A DNA stretch of 55,392 bases, taken from NCBI RefSeq assembly GCF_945957345.1, contig NZ_CAMFKW010000038.1, positions 1 to 55,392 of the forward strand, in the 5' to 3' direction. Shown piece after piece: positions 1-8,374 of this stretch. Within the stretch, counting starts at the first letter, position 1; the number at the start of each line of letters is the position of its first letter. This DNA is from an uncultured Allobosea sp. (GTDB lineage: Bacteria > Pseudomonadota > Alphaproteobacteria > Rhizobiales > Beijerinckiaceae). A model generated the notes under the pieces. That model was given only the letters and a program-made list of their open reading frames with translations, searched no databases and had not been told where the DNA came from. Both the position numbers and the translations under genes were made by a program.

Positions 1-743
1 AACGTGCCGCTCGCGGCATCGAAGACATGGTCGATGACCGTGACCTTCGCCGGATAGCTGCCGCCGATCGGCGCATCCAGCGATACCGTGGCGCTCGCTC
101 CAATCCTGAGCCTGTTCCATTCGCCGACGCCGACATAAGCCTCGACATAGAGCGGATTGAGCTGGACCAGGGTGAAGATCGCGCTGTCCTGCCGCACGAA
201 TTCGCCTCCCGACATCAGCCGTTCGAAGACCAGCCCGTTGAACGGGCTGCGGATGATCCTGAGGTCGAGCTGCGCGCGGGCCCGCTCGACGTCGAGGATC
301 GCCAGTTCGTGCTTGAGGATCTCGGTCTGCAAGTCGCGTTTGCCGATCTCGTAATCGGCCTCGACCTGATCGACCTTGTCCTGGGTGGTAACGCCCTTCG
401 ACAGCTGGTTCTGGCGCTCGAGGCGGCGGCGATAGAGCTCGACGCGGGCCCGCTGCGCCTCGGCCGGGGCGTCGTTCTTCGCCTGGGCCTCGGCGAGGGC
501 GAGATTGGCTTCCTCGACGCTGGTGTCGAGACGGGCGATGATCTGGCCCGCCTCGACGACATCGCCGCGATTGACCGCCACGCTCTTCAGGATGCCGAGT
601 GTGGCGCTGCCGATCTTCACGCGCTGGGCCGGCTCGATGACGCAATCCAACGGCCCGATCTGTGCATGGGCACGGGCCATAGGGTTCAGGATCGCAAGCC
701 AGGTGCCGGTCAGCGCCAGAAGCGAAAAGCGAAGGCAGGTCAT
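1..743 (-). CDS. HlyD-family periplasmic adaptor (3' end outside window)
   Basis: This is the N-terminal 247 residues of a membrane-fusion/adaptor protein; the C-terminus lies beyond base 1. The frame starts with ATG at 743-741 and opens with a hydrophobic secretion signal ending near a run of Ala-Arg-Ala-His-Ala. A biotinyl-lipoyl-like half-motif follows (ILKSVAVNRGDVVEAGQIIA), then a long charged alpha-hairpin, then the second half (RIIRSPFNGLVFERLMSGGE) and the start of a beta-barrel domain. This order is typical of RND or type I adaptors, which bridge an inner-membrane pump and an outer-membrane channel. It is the last visible gene of the minus-strand operon, 10 bases after the SecA-like gene. 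No pump or TolC-like partner is visible; these could lie further left. The family is clear, the substrate is inferred from context. Confidence 0.88.
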   Translation of the reverse strand, partial: MTCLRFSLLALTGTWLAILNPMARAHAQIGPLDCVIEPAQRVKIGSATLGILKSVAVNRGDVVEAGQIIARLDTSVEEANLALAEAQAKNDAPAEAQRARVELYRRRLERQNQLSKGVTTQDKVDQVEADYEIGKRDLQTEILKHELAILDVERARAQLDLRIIRSPFNGLVFERLMSGGEFVRQDSAIFTLVQLNPLYVEAYVGVGEWNRLRIGASATVSLDAPIGGSYPAKVTVIDHVFDAASGT

Positions 744-753
744 GGGACGGTCC

Positions 754-2772
754 TCATTCGGAATGGCCGGAGAAGGCCAGCATCCGCTCCTGGCTCTGGT
801 CCGAATTCATCAACTCGCGGCGCATCCGCGCATGGAGGCGTTCCGCACGGGCCTGAGCGAAGCGCAGGAGGCGACGCGCCATCGGCTGAGCGAGCGAGGC
901 CGGCAGCGTGGCGAGCACCGCGCGGCCGAGCAGCCGGCTCAGTGGCCGCCCGTCCAGCAGCGGATCGTCGAGCGAAAGGATCGCCTGGAAGCAGCCGGGC
1001 TCGCCCTGGCGGCCGCTGCGGCCGGCGAGTTGGTCGTCGATGCGCCTGGCATCGTGCCGCTCGATCATGATGACGTGCAGGCCGCCGCGCTCGGCGACGC
1101 CCGGCGCGAGTTTGATGTCGGTGCCGCGGCCGGCCATGTTGGTCGCCACCGTGATCCGGCCTTGTCCGCCGGCCAGCGCGACGATCTCTGCCTCCGCCTT
1201 GTCCTGCGCGGCGCTGAGCAGCGTATGGTTCAGGCCCGCATCGCCCAGATGCCCGCTCGCCTCCTCGGCGGCGGCGACGGAACGCGTGCCGATCAGGACC
1301 GGGATGCCACCGGCGTGGAGCGCAGCGACGCGCGCCGTCACATGCTGCCATTTCGCGGTCGTGTCGGGGAAGACGAGATCGGGCAGATGCCGCCTTCGGA
1401 TCGGCCGATGGGTCGGGATGCGCGCGACGGAGAGGCGGAAGATCGCCCAGAGCTCTGCCTCTATCCCGCCCGCGGTGCCGGTCATCCCTGCGAGGCGGCG
1501 ATAGCGGCGGAAGAAGCGCTGATAGGTGATGCGGGCAAGCGTGCTGCGCCCGGCGGAGAGCGCGCAGCCTTCCTTGTGCTCGATCATCTGATGGAGACCG
1601 TCGCTCCAAGCCCGGTCAGGCATGACGCGGCCGGTATACTCGTCGACGATCACCACCTTGCCGTCCCGCAGGATGTAGTGCTCGTCGCGGTGAAAGAGGT
1701 GGAGTGCCGTCAGTGCCTGCCGCACCAGCTCCTCGCGCGTGACCCTTGCGCGCCATCCCGGCCCGTCCGCCGACGTCGCCGCCTCGATCGCCTCCAGGCC
1801 GGCGGGATGAAGCAGGATGCGCCGCTCGCCAGGCACGATGCCATAGTCCCGCGGCTGGGTGAGCGACTGCGAGACCGACAGGGCACGGGTCAGCATCTCC
1901 GGCGCGAACTGGGAGGGCACCTCGGCCGAGATGATCAGCGGCGTGCGCGCCTCGTCGACCAGCACGCTGTCGGCTTCGTCGACGATCGCGAAATGCAGCC
2001 CGCGAAGCCTCAGCCGCGGCTCCGGCCCCGACGGCCGGAGCAGCTCGTTGAGCTTGAGGCGGACGTCGCTGGCCCTTTGGCCCAGCGTGATGCGGTCGCG
2101 CAGGTAATCGAAGGTGAGGTCTTTGTTGGTGCAGTAGGTGATGTCGCAGGCATAGGCGGCCGCCCTCTCCGGCAGCTCCTGCTTCTCGCGGATGATCCCG
2201 ACGCTGAGACCGAGTGCCCGGTAGAGCGGACCCATGGTTTCTGCGTCGCGCTCGGCGAGATAGGCGTTCACGGTGACGACATGGACCGGGATACCGGCAA
2301 GCGCAGCGGTCGAGGCGGCGAGCGCTGCGGTCAAGGTCTTGCCTTCGCCGGTCGCCATCTGGGCGATGCGCCCGTCGAGGAGTGCGGCCGCGCCCATGAT
2401 CTGGACTGGGTAATGCGGCTGGCCGAGCAGACGGCCAGACCATTCGCGTACCAGAGCGAAGGCCGCCGCGAGCGCTTCCGGCGGGGGCGACTCACTGCGC
2501 CGCAGGGCGCTCGTCACGGCCGGCAGCCGAGCGTGCAATGCTTCGACGGAAAGACCCGCCAGCTCGGGCGCCAGCGCCGCCGCATGCTCGGCGATGGCGC
2601 GATAGCGGAGGCCGTAAAAGGCGGCAAGGCGTGCCCTCGCGATCCCGACGGCCCAGTTCAGCGCCCGGTCGAGCTTGCCCTCCGGCGGTACCGTTCGTTC
2701 GGCCCAGGCGCGGGCGGGCGGGAGCGGCCGCTGCTTTTGGAGCCTGGGAAGTGTTCCGGCGCCGTCAGACAC
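754..2772 (-). CDS. Short SecA-like preprotein translocase ATPase (accessory SecA paralogue)
   Basis: A 672-residue DEAD-type motor of the SecA family. Visible are Walker A MATGEGKT (139-146), TYCTNKDLTFDYLRD (212-226), the DEAD box with its SecA signature FAIVDEADSVLVDEARTP (261-278), IVDEYTGRVMP, the LAGMTGTA stretch, and helicase motifs V (ATNMAGRGTDI) and VI (QLAGRSGRQGEPG). Housekeeping SecA is about 850-930 residues. This one ends roughly 85 residues after motif VI, so most of the helical scaffold/wing and the zinc-binding SecB-contacting tail are missing. The start is GTG, overlapping the end of the M50 gene by 8 bases, which suggests translational coupling. Its place in an operon with three HlyD-type proteins suggests a dedicated exporter motor rather than general secretion; that is inference. 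Confidence 0.9.
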   Translation of the reverse strand: MSDGAGTLPRLQKQRPLPPARAWAERTVPPEGKLDRALNWAVGIARARLAAFYGLRYRAIAEHAAALAPELAGLSVEALHARLPAVTSALRRSESPPPEALAAAFALVREWSGRLLGQPHYPVQIMGAAALLDGRIAQMATGEGKTLTAALAASTAALAGIPVHVVTVNAYLAERDAETMGPLYRALGLSVGIIREKQELPERAAAYACDITYCTNKDLTFDYLRDRITLGQRASDVRLKLNELLRPSGPEPRLRLRGLHFAIVDEADSVLVDEARTPLIISAEVPSQFAPEMLTRALSVSQSLTQPRDYGIVPGERRILLHPAGLEAIEAATSADGPGWRARVTREELVRQALTALHLFHRDEHYILRDGKVVIVDEYTGRVMPDRAWSDGLHQMIEHKEGCALSAGRSTLARITYQRFFRRYRRLAGMTGTAGGIEAELWAIFRLSVARIPTHRPIRRRHLPDLVFPDTTAKWQHVTARVAALHAGGIPVLIGTRSVAAAEEASGHLGDAGLNHTLLSAAQDKAEAEIVALAGGQGRITVATNMAGRGTDIKLAPGVAERGGLHVIMIERHDARRIDDQLAGRSGRQGEPGCFQAILSLDDPLLDGRPLSRLLGRAVLATLPASLAQPMARRLLRFAQARAERLHARMRRELMNSDQSQERMLAFSGHSE

Positions 2773-4909
2773 GGAACTGGCTCAGGAAGACCTGCCGCAG
2801 GCTGCGAAGCACCCGCCAGCCGATCGCTTCGCGGCCATGGTCGAAACGGACATAGGCGCGCTCGCCCAGCACATCGAGCGGGATGCCGCCGGCGACCTGA
2901 ACGTCGAAGATGAAGATGCTCTGCAGCGCGCGCGGCTTTTGCGGGTTGCTCATGTCGATCGGAATGGGGCCGCCGCCGGGTGCCGTGAGGGCGGGGCTCG
3001 GGACTTCGGACTGCGCGCCGGGGACTTCGCGCAGGATCGCGCCCGGCCGGACCTCCTCGACGCGGTCGGCAAGGCGCACCGCGACCGGCCCGGGCCGGGA
3101 GCGGACGAGGTCGATATCCGCCTGCGGCACCACCACCCGGATGACCGGGTCCTCCGCCTCCAGCACATAGCCGATGCGATCGCCGCGATGCACGTAGCGC
3201 CCGACGAGATCGGTCGCTTCCGGCAGGATGAAGCGGCCCTCCTGTCCTGCAGTCAGGGTCAGGTCTGCGGTTCTGGAGCGAAACGAATCGAGGGTCTGGC
3301 TGGTGCTGCCGATTTGTTCGTTCAGGATTTCGGCCTGAACGCGGTCCGTCAGCCTCACGGCGTCGTAACGCTGGCGCAGCTCTTCCAACTGGGCGGCGAG
3401 CACGGCGACACGGGCGCTCAGCACCGGGTCCTCGAGCTGCAGAAGCGTTTCTCCGCGGGCTACGGCCTCGCCCGGCCTGGCTGCCACGCGGGCGAGGACG
3501 CCATCGACGCGGGCGCGCAGCTCGGAGCGATCGGGGACCCAGACGACTCCTTGGGCGATCGTCGCGTATGGGAGCGGCATGGCGAAGACCAGAAGGAGGA
3601 GCGCTCCTGCCGCTGCGCCGGTCAGCGTCAGAGCTCGCCGGCGGCGGCCCCGGAGCTTCGGGTCGAGCAGCAGGAAACGGACACCTTTCACCAGTGGCAC
3701 CACGAGGATGCCGGCAATGGCGACGATCGCGAGCGCCACGCCGAAGATGAAGAACTGCGTCGCGATGACGGCGGCGATCGCGAGCGAGACCATCATCCGG
3801 TACAGGAAGGAGGCGACGGCATAGCCTGCGAGCCAGCCCCTTTCTCCCTTTGCGGTCACGGGACTTTCGGCATCGTGGATGCCGAAGACATGCTTCTGGA
3901 GCCAATAGAAGACGTAGCGGTTGCTGCGCGCGCCGAGATTGGGGATCTCCACCCAGTCAGCGAGGATGTAGTAGCCGTCGAAGCGCAGCAGCGGATTGCC
4001 GTTGAACAGCAGCGTCGAAACGCCGCCGATCACCATGACGTTGAAGGCCACGGCCCTGGCCAGGCCCGGCTCGGCGAGCGCCCAGACGATCGCGGCGATG
4101 GCCGCGAGCGCGAGCTCGACGATGATGCCGGCGGCCGAGACGACCATGCGCTGCCATTTGCTGGCGAAGGCGGCCGCCGCCGAAGCCTCGACATAGGGCG
4201 CGGGAATGAGGACCAGCAGCATCGCGCCGACCTCGTGTACCTCTCCGCCCCAAGCCTTGGTCGCGCAGGCATGGCCGAGTTCGTGCAGACCCTTCACGAC
4301 GATGTAGGTCACCATCATCAAGGCGAGATTCTGCGCGGTGAGCATCTGGTTCGCCGCGTCGCCGATCAGCTCATGCCAGTGCAGCGTGGCGATGGTGATG
4401 CCCGTCAGCACGAGAAGAAGCCAGCAGACCAGTCCGGTGACGGAGAAGAGCGGCTGGTAGAGCGGGCGCAGCGCTTCCAGCAGCCGATCGGGGTCGAAGA
4501 GCGGCAGGCGCAGCGCCAGCGGATTGCGAACCCGCGCCATCATCGTGCGGCGGGCCGTCGAGGCGGCACGCTCGGACAACTCGGCGAAATCCGGCGGAAA
4601 CGCGCCCTGCAGCAGATCGGCGCCGTGCAGCAGCGAGAGCAGCCGGATCGTCTCGTCTTGCGTCGGCGGATCGTCGTCGCCACGCGCGCAGACCATCTCC
4701 CAGATCTCCTGCACGCTGCGCTGCCCGTCCATGAGGCAAAGGAACAGGTTCGCCGCGGGCGACAGGCGGTGGAAGCGTCCGGTCTGATGGTCCTGCAGCA
4801 CGTACCAGACGGCGCCGCGGAAGCGCTGCCGGTGGATCTGGGCGTGGCCGCGCAGCCGAGGCTTGAGGCCGCTCACCCGATACCATGATTGACTGAAGAG
4901 CGAGGCCAT
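2765..4909 (-). CDS. PqqD-like / M50 site-2 metalloprotease / HlyD fusion protein
   Basis: A 714-residue polytopic membrane protein in three parts. Residues 15-105 resemble PqqD/RRE domains: PRLRGH, then WYVLQD, FHRLSPAANLFLCLMDG and SVQEIWE, with a leucine-rich end. Residues 155-445 form a multi-helix M50 zinc-protease core with HELGH at 209-213 and the second metal-ligand motif NPLLRFDGYY around Asp311; both are intact, so it is probably catalytic. Residues 447-714 are a HlyD/biotinyl-lipoyl-like periplasmic arm with a helical hairpin (AQLEELRQRYD) and a beta domain. Similar M50-HlyD fusions are known as putative peptide or toxin export/maturation proteins. It starts 2 bases after the GAF-HlyD stop codon and overlaps the SecA-like gene. 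The likely role is recognition, cleavage or export of a partner, possibly the giant LEPR-XLL protein (inference). Confidence 0.85.
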   Translation of the reverse strand: MASLFSQSWYRVSGLKPRLRGHAQIHRQRFRGAVWYVLQDHQTGRFHRLSPAANLFLCLMDGQRSVQEIWEMVCARGDDDPPTQDETIRLLSLLHGADLLQGAFPPDFAELSERAASTARRTMMARVRNPLALRLPLFDPDRLLEALRPLYQPLFSVTGLVCWLLLVLTGITIATLHWHELIGDAANQMLTAQNLALMMVTYIVVKGLHELGHACATKAWGGEVHEVGAMLLVLIPAPYVEASAAAAFASKWQRMVVSAAGIIVELALAAIAAIVWALAEPGLARAVAFNVMVIGGVSTLLFNGNPLLRFDGYYILADWVEIPNLGARSNRYVFYWLQKHVFGIHDAESPVTAKGERGWLAGYAVASFLYRMMVSLAIAAVIATQFFIFGVALAIVAIAGILVVPLVKGVRFLLLDPKLRGRRRRALTLTGAAAGALLLLVFAMPLPYATIAQGVVWVPDRSELRARVDGVLARVAARPGEAVARGETLLQLEDPVLSARVAVLAAQLEELRQRYDAVRLTDRVQAEILNEQIGSTSQTLDSFRSRTADLTLTAGQEGRFILPEATDLVGRYVHRGDRIGYVLEAEDPVIRVVVPQADIDLVRSRPGPVAVRLADRVEEVRPGAILREVPGAQSEVPSPALTAPGGGPIPIDMSNPQKPRALQSIFIFDVQVAGGIPLDVLGERAYVRFDHGREAIGWRVLRSLRQVFLSQFRV

Positions 4910-4911
4910 CG

Positions 4912-6765
4912 TCAGGGAAGAAGGTGCCAGAACGACAGGCGCAGCCAGTCGGCGATCGGACGCGTCCAGACCGAGATCAGCAGCCGCCGGTCGACATCGA
5001 CCTTGCCGATGCCCTCCATGCCGGGGCGAAGCCGCGTCGAGGCCTGTGCGAGCTTGCCCTCCACGCGGAAGGCATTGCGGCCGTTCTTGCTCTCCGCGAC
5101 CGGCGTAATCAGCTGGACGACGAAGGGGTAGGGCTCATCGGGCAGGGCGCTCGCCAGCACTTCGCCCTTCTGGCCGGGGTGGACGTCCGCGATCACGCGT
5201 TCGTCGACATTGAGGATCACGCGGTAATCGTCCAGGGGCGCGACCTCGAACAGCACCTGTCCGCGGCTCACCGCGCCTCCGATGGACTGGCTGAGATCGC
5301 CGGAGACGATCAGTCCGTCGAAGGGAGCGTAGAACTTGAGCCGGGCCAACTGCTCGTCCACCAGCTTGATCTGAGCCTCCGCCTGATCGATCTGGCTGCG
5401 TACGATGTTGATGGTTGCGGGCTGGCGGGACGCCAGCGCCTTGTCGTATTCGAAGATGCGTTGCTGGCGCTCGGTGACCCAGCGCAAGCGTTCCAGGACG
5501 AGGTCGCGATCCTCCAGAGCGGCCAGGAGCTCTCCTTGCCTGACGGTGTCGCCCGCACGCTTCTCGGCGGTCTTCAGATAGCCGTCATAAGGGGCGACCA
5601 CCGCGCGCCGGACCAGGCCTTCGATGCGGGCATCGGAGGTGACGCGGTAATCCGTCTTCAGCAGCGAGAACAGGACGACGAGGCCGGCGAGCACCAGCAG
5701 CGCGAGCTTGGCCGCAGCATGGCCGGGGCCGACGAGGCGCCTCACGCCGTCCAGCCCGCTGTCGAGCATCTTGCGTGGCAGCCATCGGTCGTTCAGCCGC
5801 TTTTCTTCCAATACCGGGCCTACCGCGGCACAGGCGGCCCGGATGATCTCGACGGTCTCCGGGTCGAAGGGCTGGTCACCCGCGCGCTCCAGTGTGAAGG
5901 CGCCGGCGAAGCGGTCGCCTGCCAGGAACGGCACAGTGAGGACCCGGCCGTCATGGCGCTGGCGCGCCAGCTCGGCATGGGCCGTGGTGATGACGGCCTC
6001 GTCCCCCAGGCCGGGAAACAGCACCAGGCTGCGCTGGTCGAGTGCTTCGTCCATGCAGGCGGCCAGGCTACGGACGAGGTTCATCTCGTGGCCGAACTGA
6101 GCCGTATGCGAAATCGCCGCGATGCGGGTTCGACCGCCCTGCGAGAAGCCGATCGAGGCCCGTGCGCAGTCGAAGCGGATGGCGAGATCGGTCGCGGCGG
6201 CGACGCCGGCGGCCGTGAAGCCGGTCTGCTCCAGAGCGCCGGCAAGCAGATCGAGCGCTGCACGCGCCCGTTCGAGCTGCCTGGCATCCCGGCGCCCCGC
6301 TTCACCATAGTGCCTTGCCGTCAGCCAGGCCGCGCCCCAGCCGATGCGCCGGATGGCGGCGCGCCAGCGTTCGGGATCCCGCGTCGCGAGATGGAAGACC
6401 GCGCAGGCGAAGGGGCCGTCATCGTCTGTCAGAGGGACGCCGATCAGCGCGCCGGCTTCGGCCGCCAGCTCGCGAACGACGCTGCGCTGCTCGTTCCAGG
6501 CGGCGCGGGCCGTCTCGATCAACTCGGCTTTGCTACCTGCCGGCCAGGCCGCGACCGCTGCGAGATCCTGGCTGCCGCTGCCGGCGAAGACCGCGCCGGC
6601 CACTGTGTTGCTCAGCATCGCGGCCTGCAGAGAGAGCCACGCCACGGCGGCGTCATCGAATGTCGTCGCGGTCTGGAGCTGCTGCCACAGGGCGGGCTCC
6701 AGCAGGAAAATGCGGTCGTCCGAGCGCGCCTCTTCCGCGCGGCCGGTGCCAACGGCGCCGCTCAT
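4912..6765 (-). CDS. GAF-like sensor domains fused to a HlyD-type adaptor
   Basis: A 617-residue protein. The first 320 residues look cytosolic, with two GAF-like halves (about 30-150 and 180-320; note ALIGVPLTDDDGPFACAVF and RVLTVPFLAGDRFAGAFTLE). One transmembrane helix follows at about 352-369. A HlyD-like periplasmic part then runs from 372: DARIEGLVRRAVVAPYDGYL, RAGDTVRQGELLAALEDRDL, a coiled hairpin, then KFYAPFDGLIVSGDLSQSIG and a beta-barrel. The topology would put a ligand- or redox-sensing domain inside the cell and the adaptor arm outside. The ATG at 6765 follows the DUF3467-like gene by 39 bases; the stop lies 2 bases before the M50 start. The fusion suggests export gated by an intracellular signal. 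The GAF ligand is unknown, and GAF assignment is weaker than HlyD. Confidence 0.82.
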   Translation of the reverse strand: MSGAVGTGRAEEARSDDRIFLLEPALWQQLQTATTFDDAAVAWLSLQAAMLSNTVAGAVFAGSGSQDLAAVAAWPAGSKAELIETARAAWNEQRSVVRELAAEAGALIGVPLTDDDGPFACAVFHLATRDPERWRAAIRRIGWGAAWLTARHYGEAGRRDARQLERARAALDLLAGALEQTGFTAAGVAAATDLAIRFDCARASIGFSQGGRTRIAAISHTAQFGHEMNLVRSLAACMDEALDQRSLVLFPGLGDEAVITTAHAELARQRHDGRVLTVPFLAGDRFAGAFTLERAGDQPFDPETVEIIRAACAAVGPVLEEKRLNDRWLPRKMLDSGLDGVRRLVGPGHAAAKLALLVLAGLVVLFSLLKTDYRVTSDARIEGLVRRAVVAPYDGYLKTAEKRAGDTVRQGELLAALEDRDLVLERLRWVTERQQRIFEYDKALASRQPATINIVRSQIDQAEAQIKLVDEQLARLKFYAPFDGLIVSGDLSQSIGGAVSRGQVLFEVAPLDDYRVILNVDERVIADVHPGQKGEVLASALPDEPYPFVVQLITPVAESKNGRNAFRVEGKLAQASTRLRPGMEGIGKVDVDRRLLISVWTRPIADWLRLSFWHLLP

Positions 6766-6804
6766 GACCCGCCCGAGCCTGTCAGGCCCTCGGCATCAGC
6801 CGCG

Positions 6805-7113
6805 TCAGGCCTCGACATCCAGGCGGCCATGCCGGCTCTCGTATTCGCTCAGCACGCCGCCGAGGACCGCGTGCAGCCGCTTGGCGGCCAGAGGCGTCAG
6901 GATGATGCGGTTCGAGAGGTCGACGACCACGTCACCGGGCATGCTGACGTTCCACGTCCGGTTGGTGCCGAAGAACAGGTCGACCTGCTCGCGCGTACCC
7001 TGGACGTTGACGACGTTGGCGAAATGCGTCGCCATCGCGTCCTCGCGCCAGGCGATCTGACGGGCTTCGCCGCCCTTGGCTTCGTGACCCGCGTCGCTCA
7101 CCGGCGTTCCCAT
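6805..7113 (-). CDS. DUF3467-like small protein, first gene of the export operon
   Basis: A 102-residue protein from the ATG at 7113; an upstream in-frame start at 7185 would give 126 residues, but the added part is Arg-rich and does not look like the family. The core ATHFANVVNVQGTREQVDLF, the later VVDLSNRIILTPLAAKRLHA and VLSEYESRHG match the pattern of DUF3467 proteins (Asn-x-Val-x-Gly-x-Arg, then a stretch ending in an Ala-Lys-Arg-Leu helix). The family has no known biochemical role. It is cytosolic, with no signal or membrane segment. Being first in the operon it may be a small regulator or chaperone of the machinery; this rests on position only. Confidence 0.72.
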   Translation of the reverse strand: MGTPVSDAGHEAKGGEARQIAWREDAMATHFANVVNVQGTREQVDLFFGTNRTWNVSMPGDVVVDLSNRIILTPLAAKRLHAVLGGVLSEYESRHGRLDVEA

Positions 7114-7151
7114 CCCTGTCGACGGCCTGCGATGTACCGGCCGATGTCGTT

Positions 7152-7180
7152 TACAAGAGCGCTCTTGATCGCTTCTTGTA
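7152..7180. promoter_or_regulatory. Nested palindromes in the divergent promoter region
   Basis: Between the minus-strand export operon and the plus-strand methyltransferase operon lies an interrupted inverted repeat TACAAGA (7152-7158) / TCTTGTA (7174-7180). It overlaps a perfect 14-bp palindrome CAAGAGCGCTCTTG (7154-7167). It sits 39-67 bp upstream of the preferred DUF3467-like start and about 90-120 bp upstream of the methyltransferase start, a position suited to an operator controlling both directions. No convincing -35/-10 pair was found on either strand. The repeats are seen directly; operator function is inferred. Confidence 0.5.
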
Positions 7181-7270
7181 TCCATTGCAAGTCTCTCGCG
7201 CCGCGAACCATGTCTTCGTCGGCACTCTAGTTGTCAGCGACAGCTTTCGCGGTGGGGCGCAAGAGGGGCG

Positions 7271-8374
7271 ATGAGCGTTTGTCTTGATCCAGCATCTCAG
7301 CCCTGTGAGCCGCCGTCGCGTCATGTGGTCGACCAACCCGATACCGTGGCCGCGGTCCGGGCCGTCGATGCGCTGCTGGCTCATGGCATCGCCGCGCGCG
7401 CCATCGACCACGCGCTGAAAGGCGGGGTTATCGACCGCCTCGGCGAGCGGCGTCTTCTGGAGGAAGCCGAGCTTGCTGCCGAACTCGGTTCCGCGCCGGA
7501 GCGCATCGCGCTGCTCGTCTCTCTTCTGGTCTCGGCCGACGTGTTGTGCCGGAAGGCCGGCGGCCTCGCCTTGTCCGAGAGTTTCCGCCGCATCCTGCCG
7601 TTTCGGGATCTTCTCGAGGCCAAGCTCGGATTCCTCGCTTTGGCATCCGCCGACCTCGATGAATATTTCGCCGCCTTCATCGATGCGCCGGACCGGTTCA
7701 TCGCGCAATCGCGGACCTTCGAGCTTTTCCGCTATGACCGCTGTTTCGAGCTGACGCCCGAAAACCTGGCCGCGACGCGCCGCTGGGTCTCCTACACATC
7801 GTGCCTCACCCGCTACGAGGCCGGACCCTGCTGGGACCGCATCGATCTCGATGGTGCGCGCCGGCTGCTCGATCTCGGCGGCAACAGCGGCGAGTTCGCG
7901 GCGCGGGCCTGCGCAAAGGCACCGCAGCTGACGGCCACGGTCGCCGATCTCCCTGTCGTCTGTGCGATCGGGCGCGAGATGCTGGCGGGCCGGCCCGAAC
8001 TGCCGCGCGTGTCCTATCTGCCGCTCGACATGCGCTTCGACGCGCTGCCCGCCGGGCATGATCTGATCAGCTTCAAATCCGTGCTGCACGACTGGCCTGC
8101 CGACGAGGCCTTCAAGCTGATGGCGCGCGCCTGTGCGGCGTTGCCGGCGGGAGGGCAGCTCCTGATCTACGAGCGCGCGCGCATCCCGATCGAGGATATG
8201 GCGATGAGCTATGCCGCGGCTGCCAATCTCGTCTTTGCCCCCTTTTTTCGCGATGCCGGCTTCTACATCGAGGCGCTCGGTGCGCTCGGGCTCAGGGAGA
8301 TCACGGCCGAGACGGTCGAGATCGAGACACCGTTTCATCTGATCACCGCGCGCAAGCCGGGCGGCCCGGCATGA
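7271..8374 (+). CDS. SAM-dependent O-methyltransferase (plant-type OMT family)
   Basis: A 367-residue methyltransferase of the type 2 O-methyltransferase group (hydroxyneurosporene / acetylserotonin / caffeate OMT-like). Residues 30-110 form a winged-helix dimerisation region. SAM motif I is RLLDLGGNSGEFAARAC (around 197-212). The catalytic-base region FKSVLHDWPADEAFKLM has His273 in the position of the conserved His of this family. The C-terminus ends in a beta strand (FHLITARK), as usual. GAGGGG lies just before the ATG at 7271. The stop overlaps the flavoprotein start in an ATGA, so the genes are probably co-translated. The methyl acceptor is probably a hydroxyl on an aromatic or polyketide-like substrate, but it cannot be read from sequence. 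Confidence 0.87.
   Translation: MSVCLDPASQPCEPPSRHVVDQPDTVAAVRAVDALLAHGIAARAIDHALKGGVIDRLGERRLLEEAELAAELGSAPERIALLVSLLVSADVLCRKAGGLALSESFRRILPFRDLLEAKLGFLALASADLDEYFAAFIDAPDRFIAQSRTFELFRYDRCFELTPENLAATRRWVSYTSCLTRYEAGPCWDRIDLDGARRLLDLGGNSGEFAARACAKAPQLTATVADLPVVCAIGREMLAGRPELPRVSYLPLDMRFDALPAGHDLISFKSVLHDWPADEAFKLMARACAALPAGGQLLIYERARIPIEDMAMSYAAAANLVFAPFFRDAGFYIEALGALGLREITAETVEIETPFHLITARKPGGPA

Noticed and set aside
27..4888. Long plus-strand frames at 27-1070, 505-2913 and 2675-4888.
   Set aside because: They lie opposite the HlyD, SecA-like and M50 genes, whose motifs are clear on the minus strand. The plus-strand products show no recognisable domain.
7114..7185. N-terminal extension of the DUF3467-like protein starting at 7185.
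   Set aside because: The extra 24 residues are Arg-rich, do not look like the family and would overlap the palindromic operator region.
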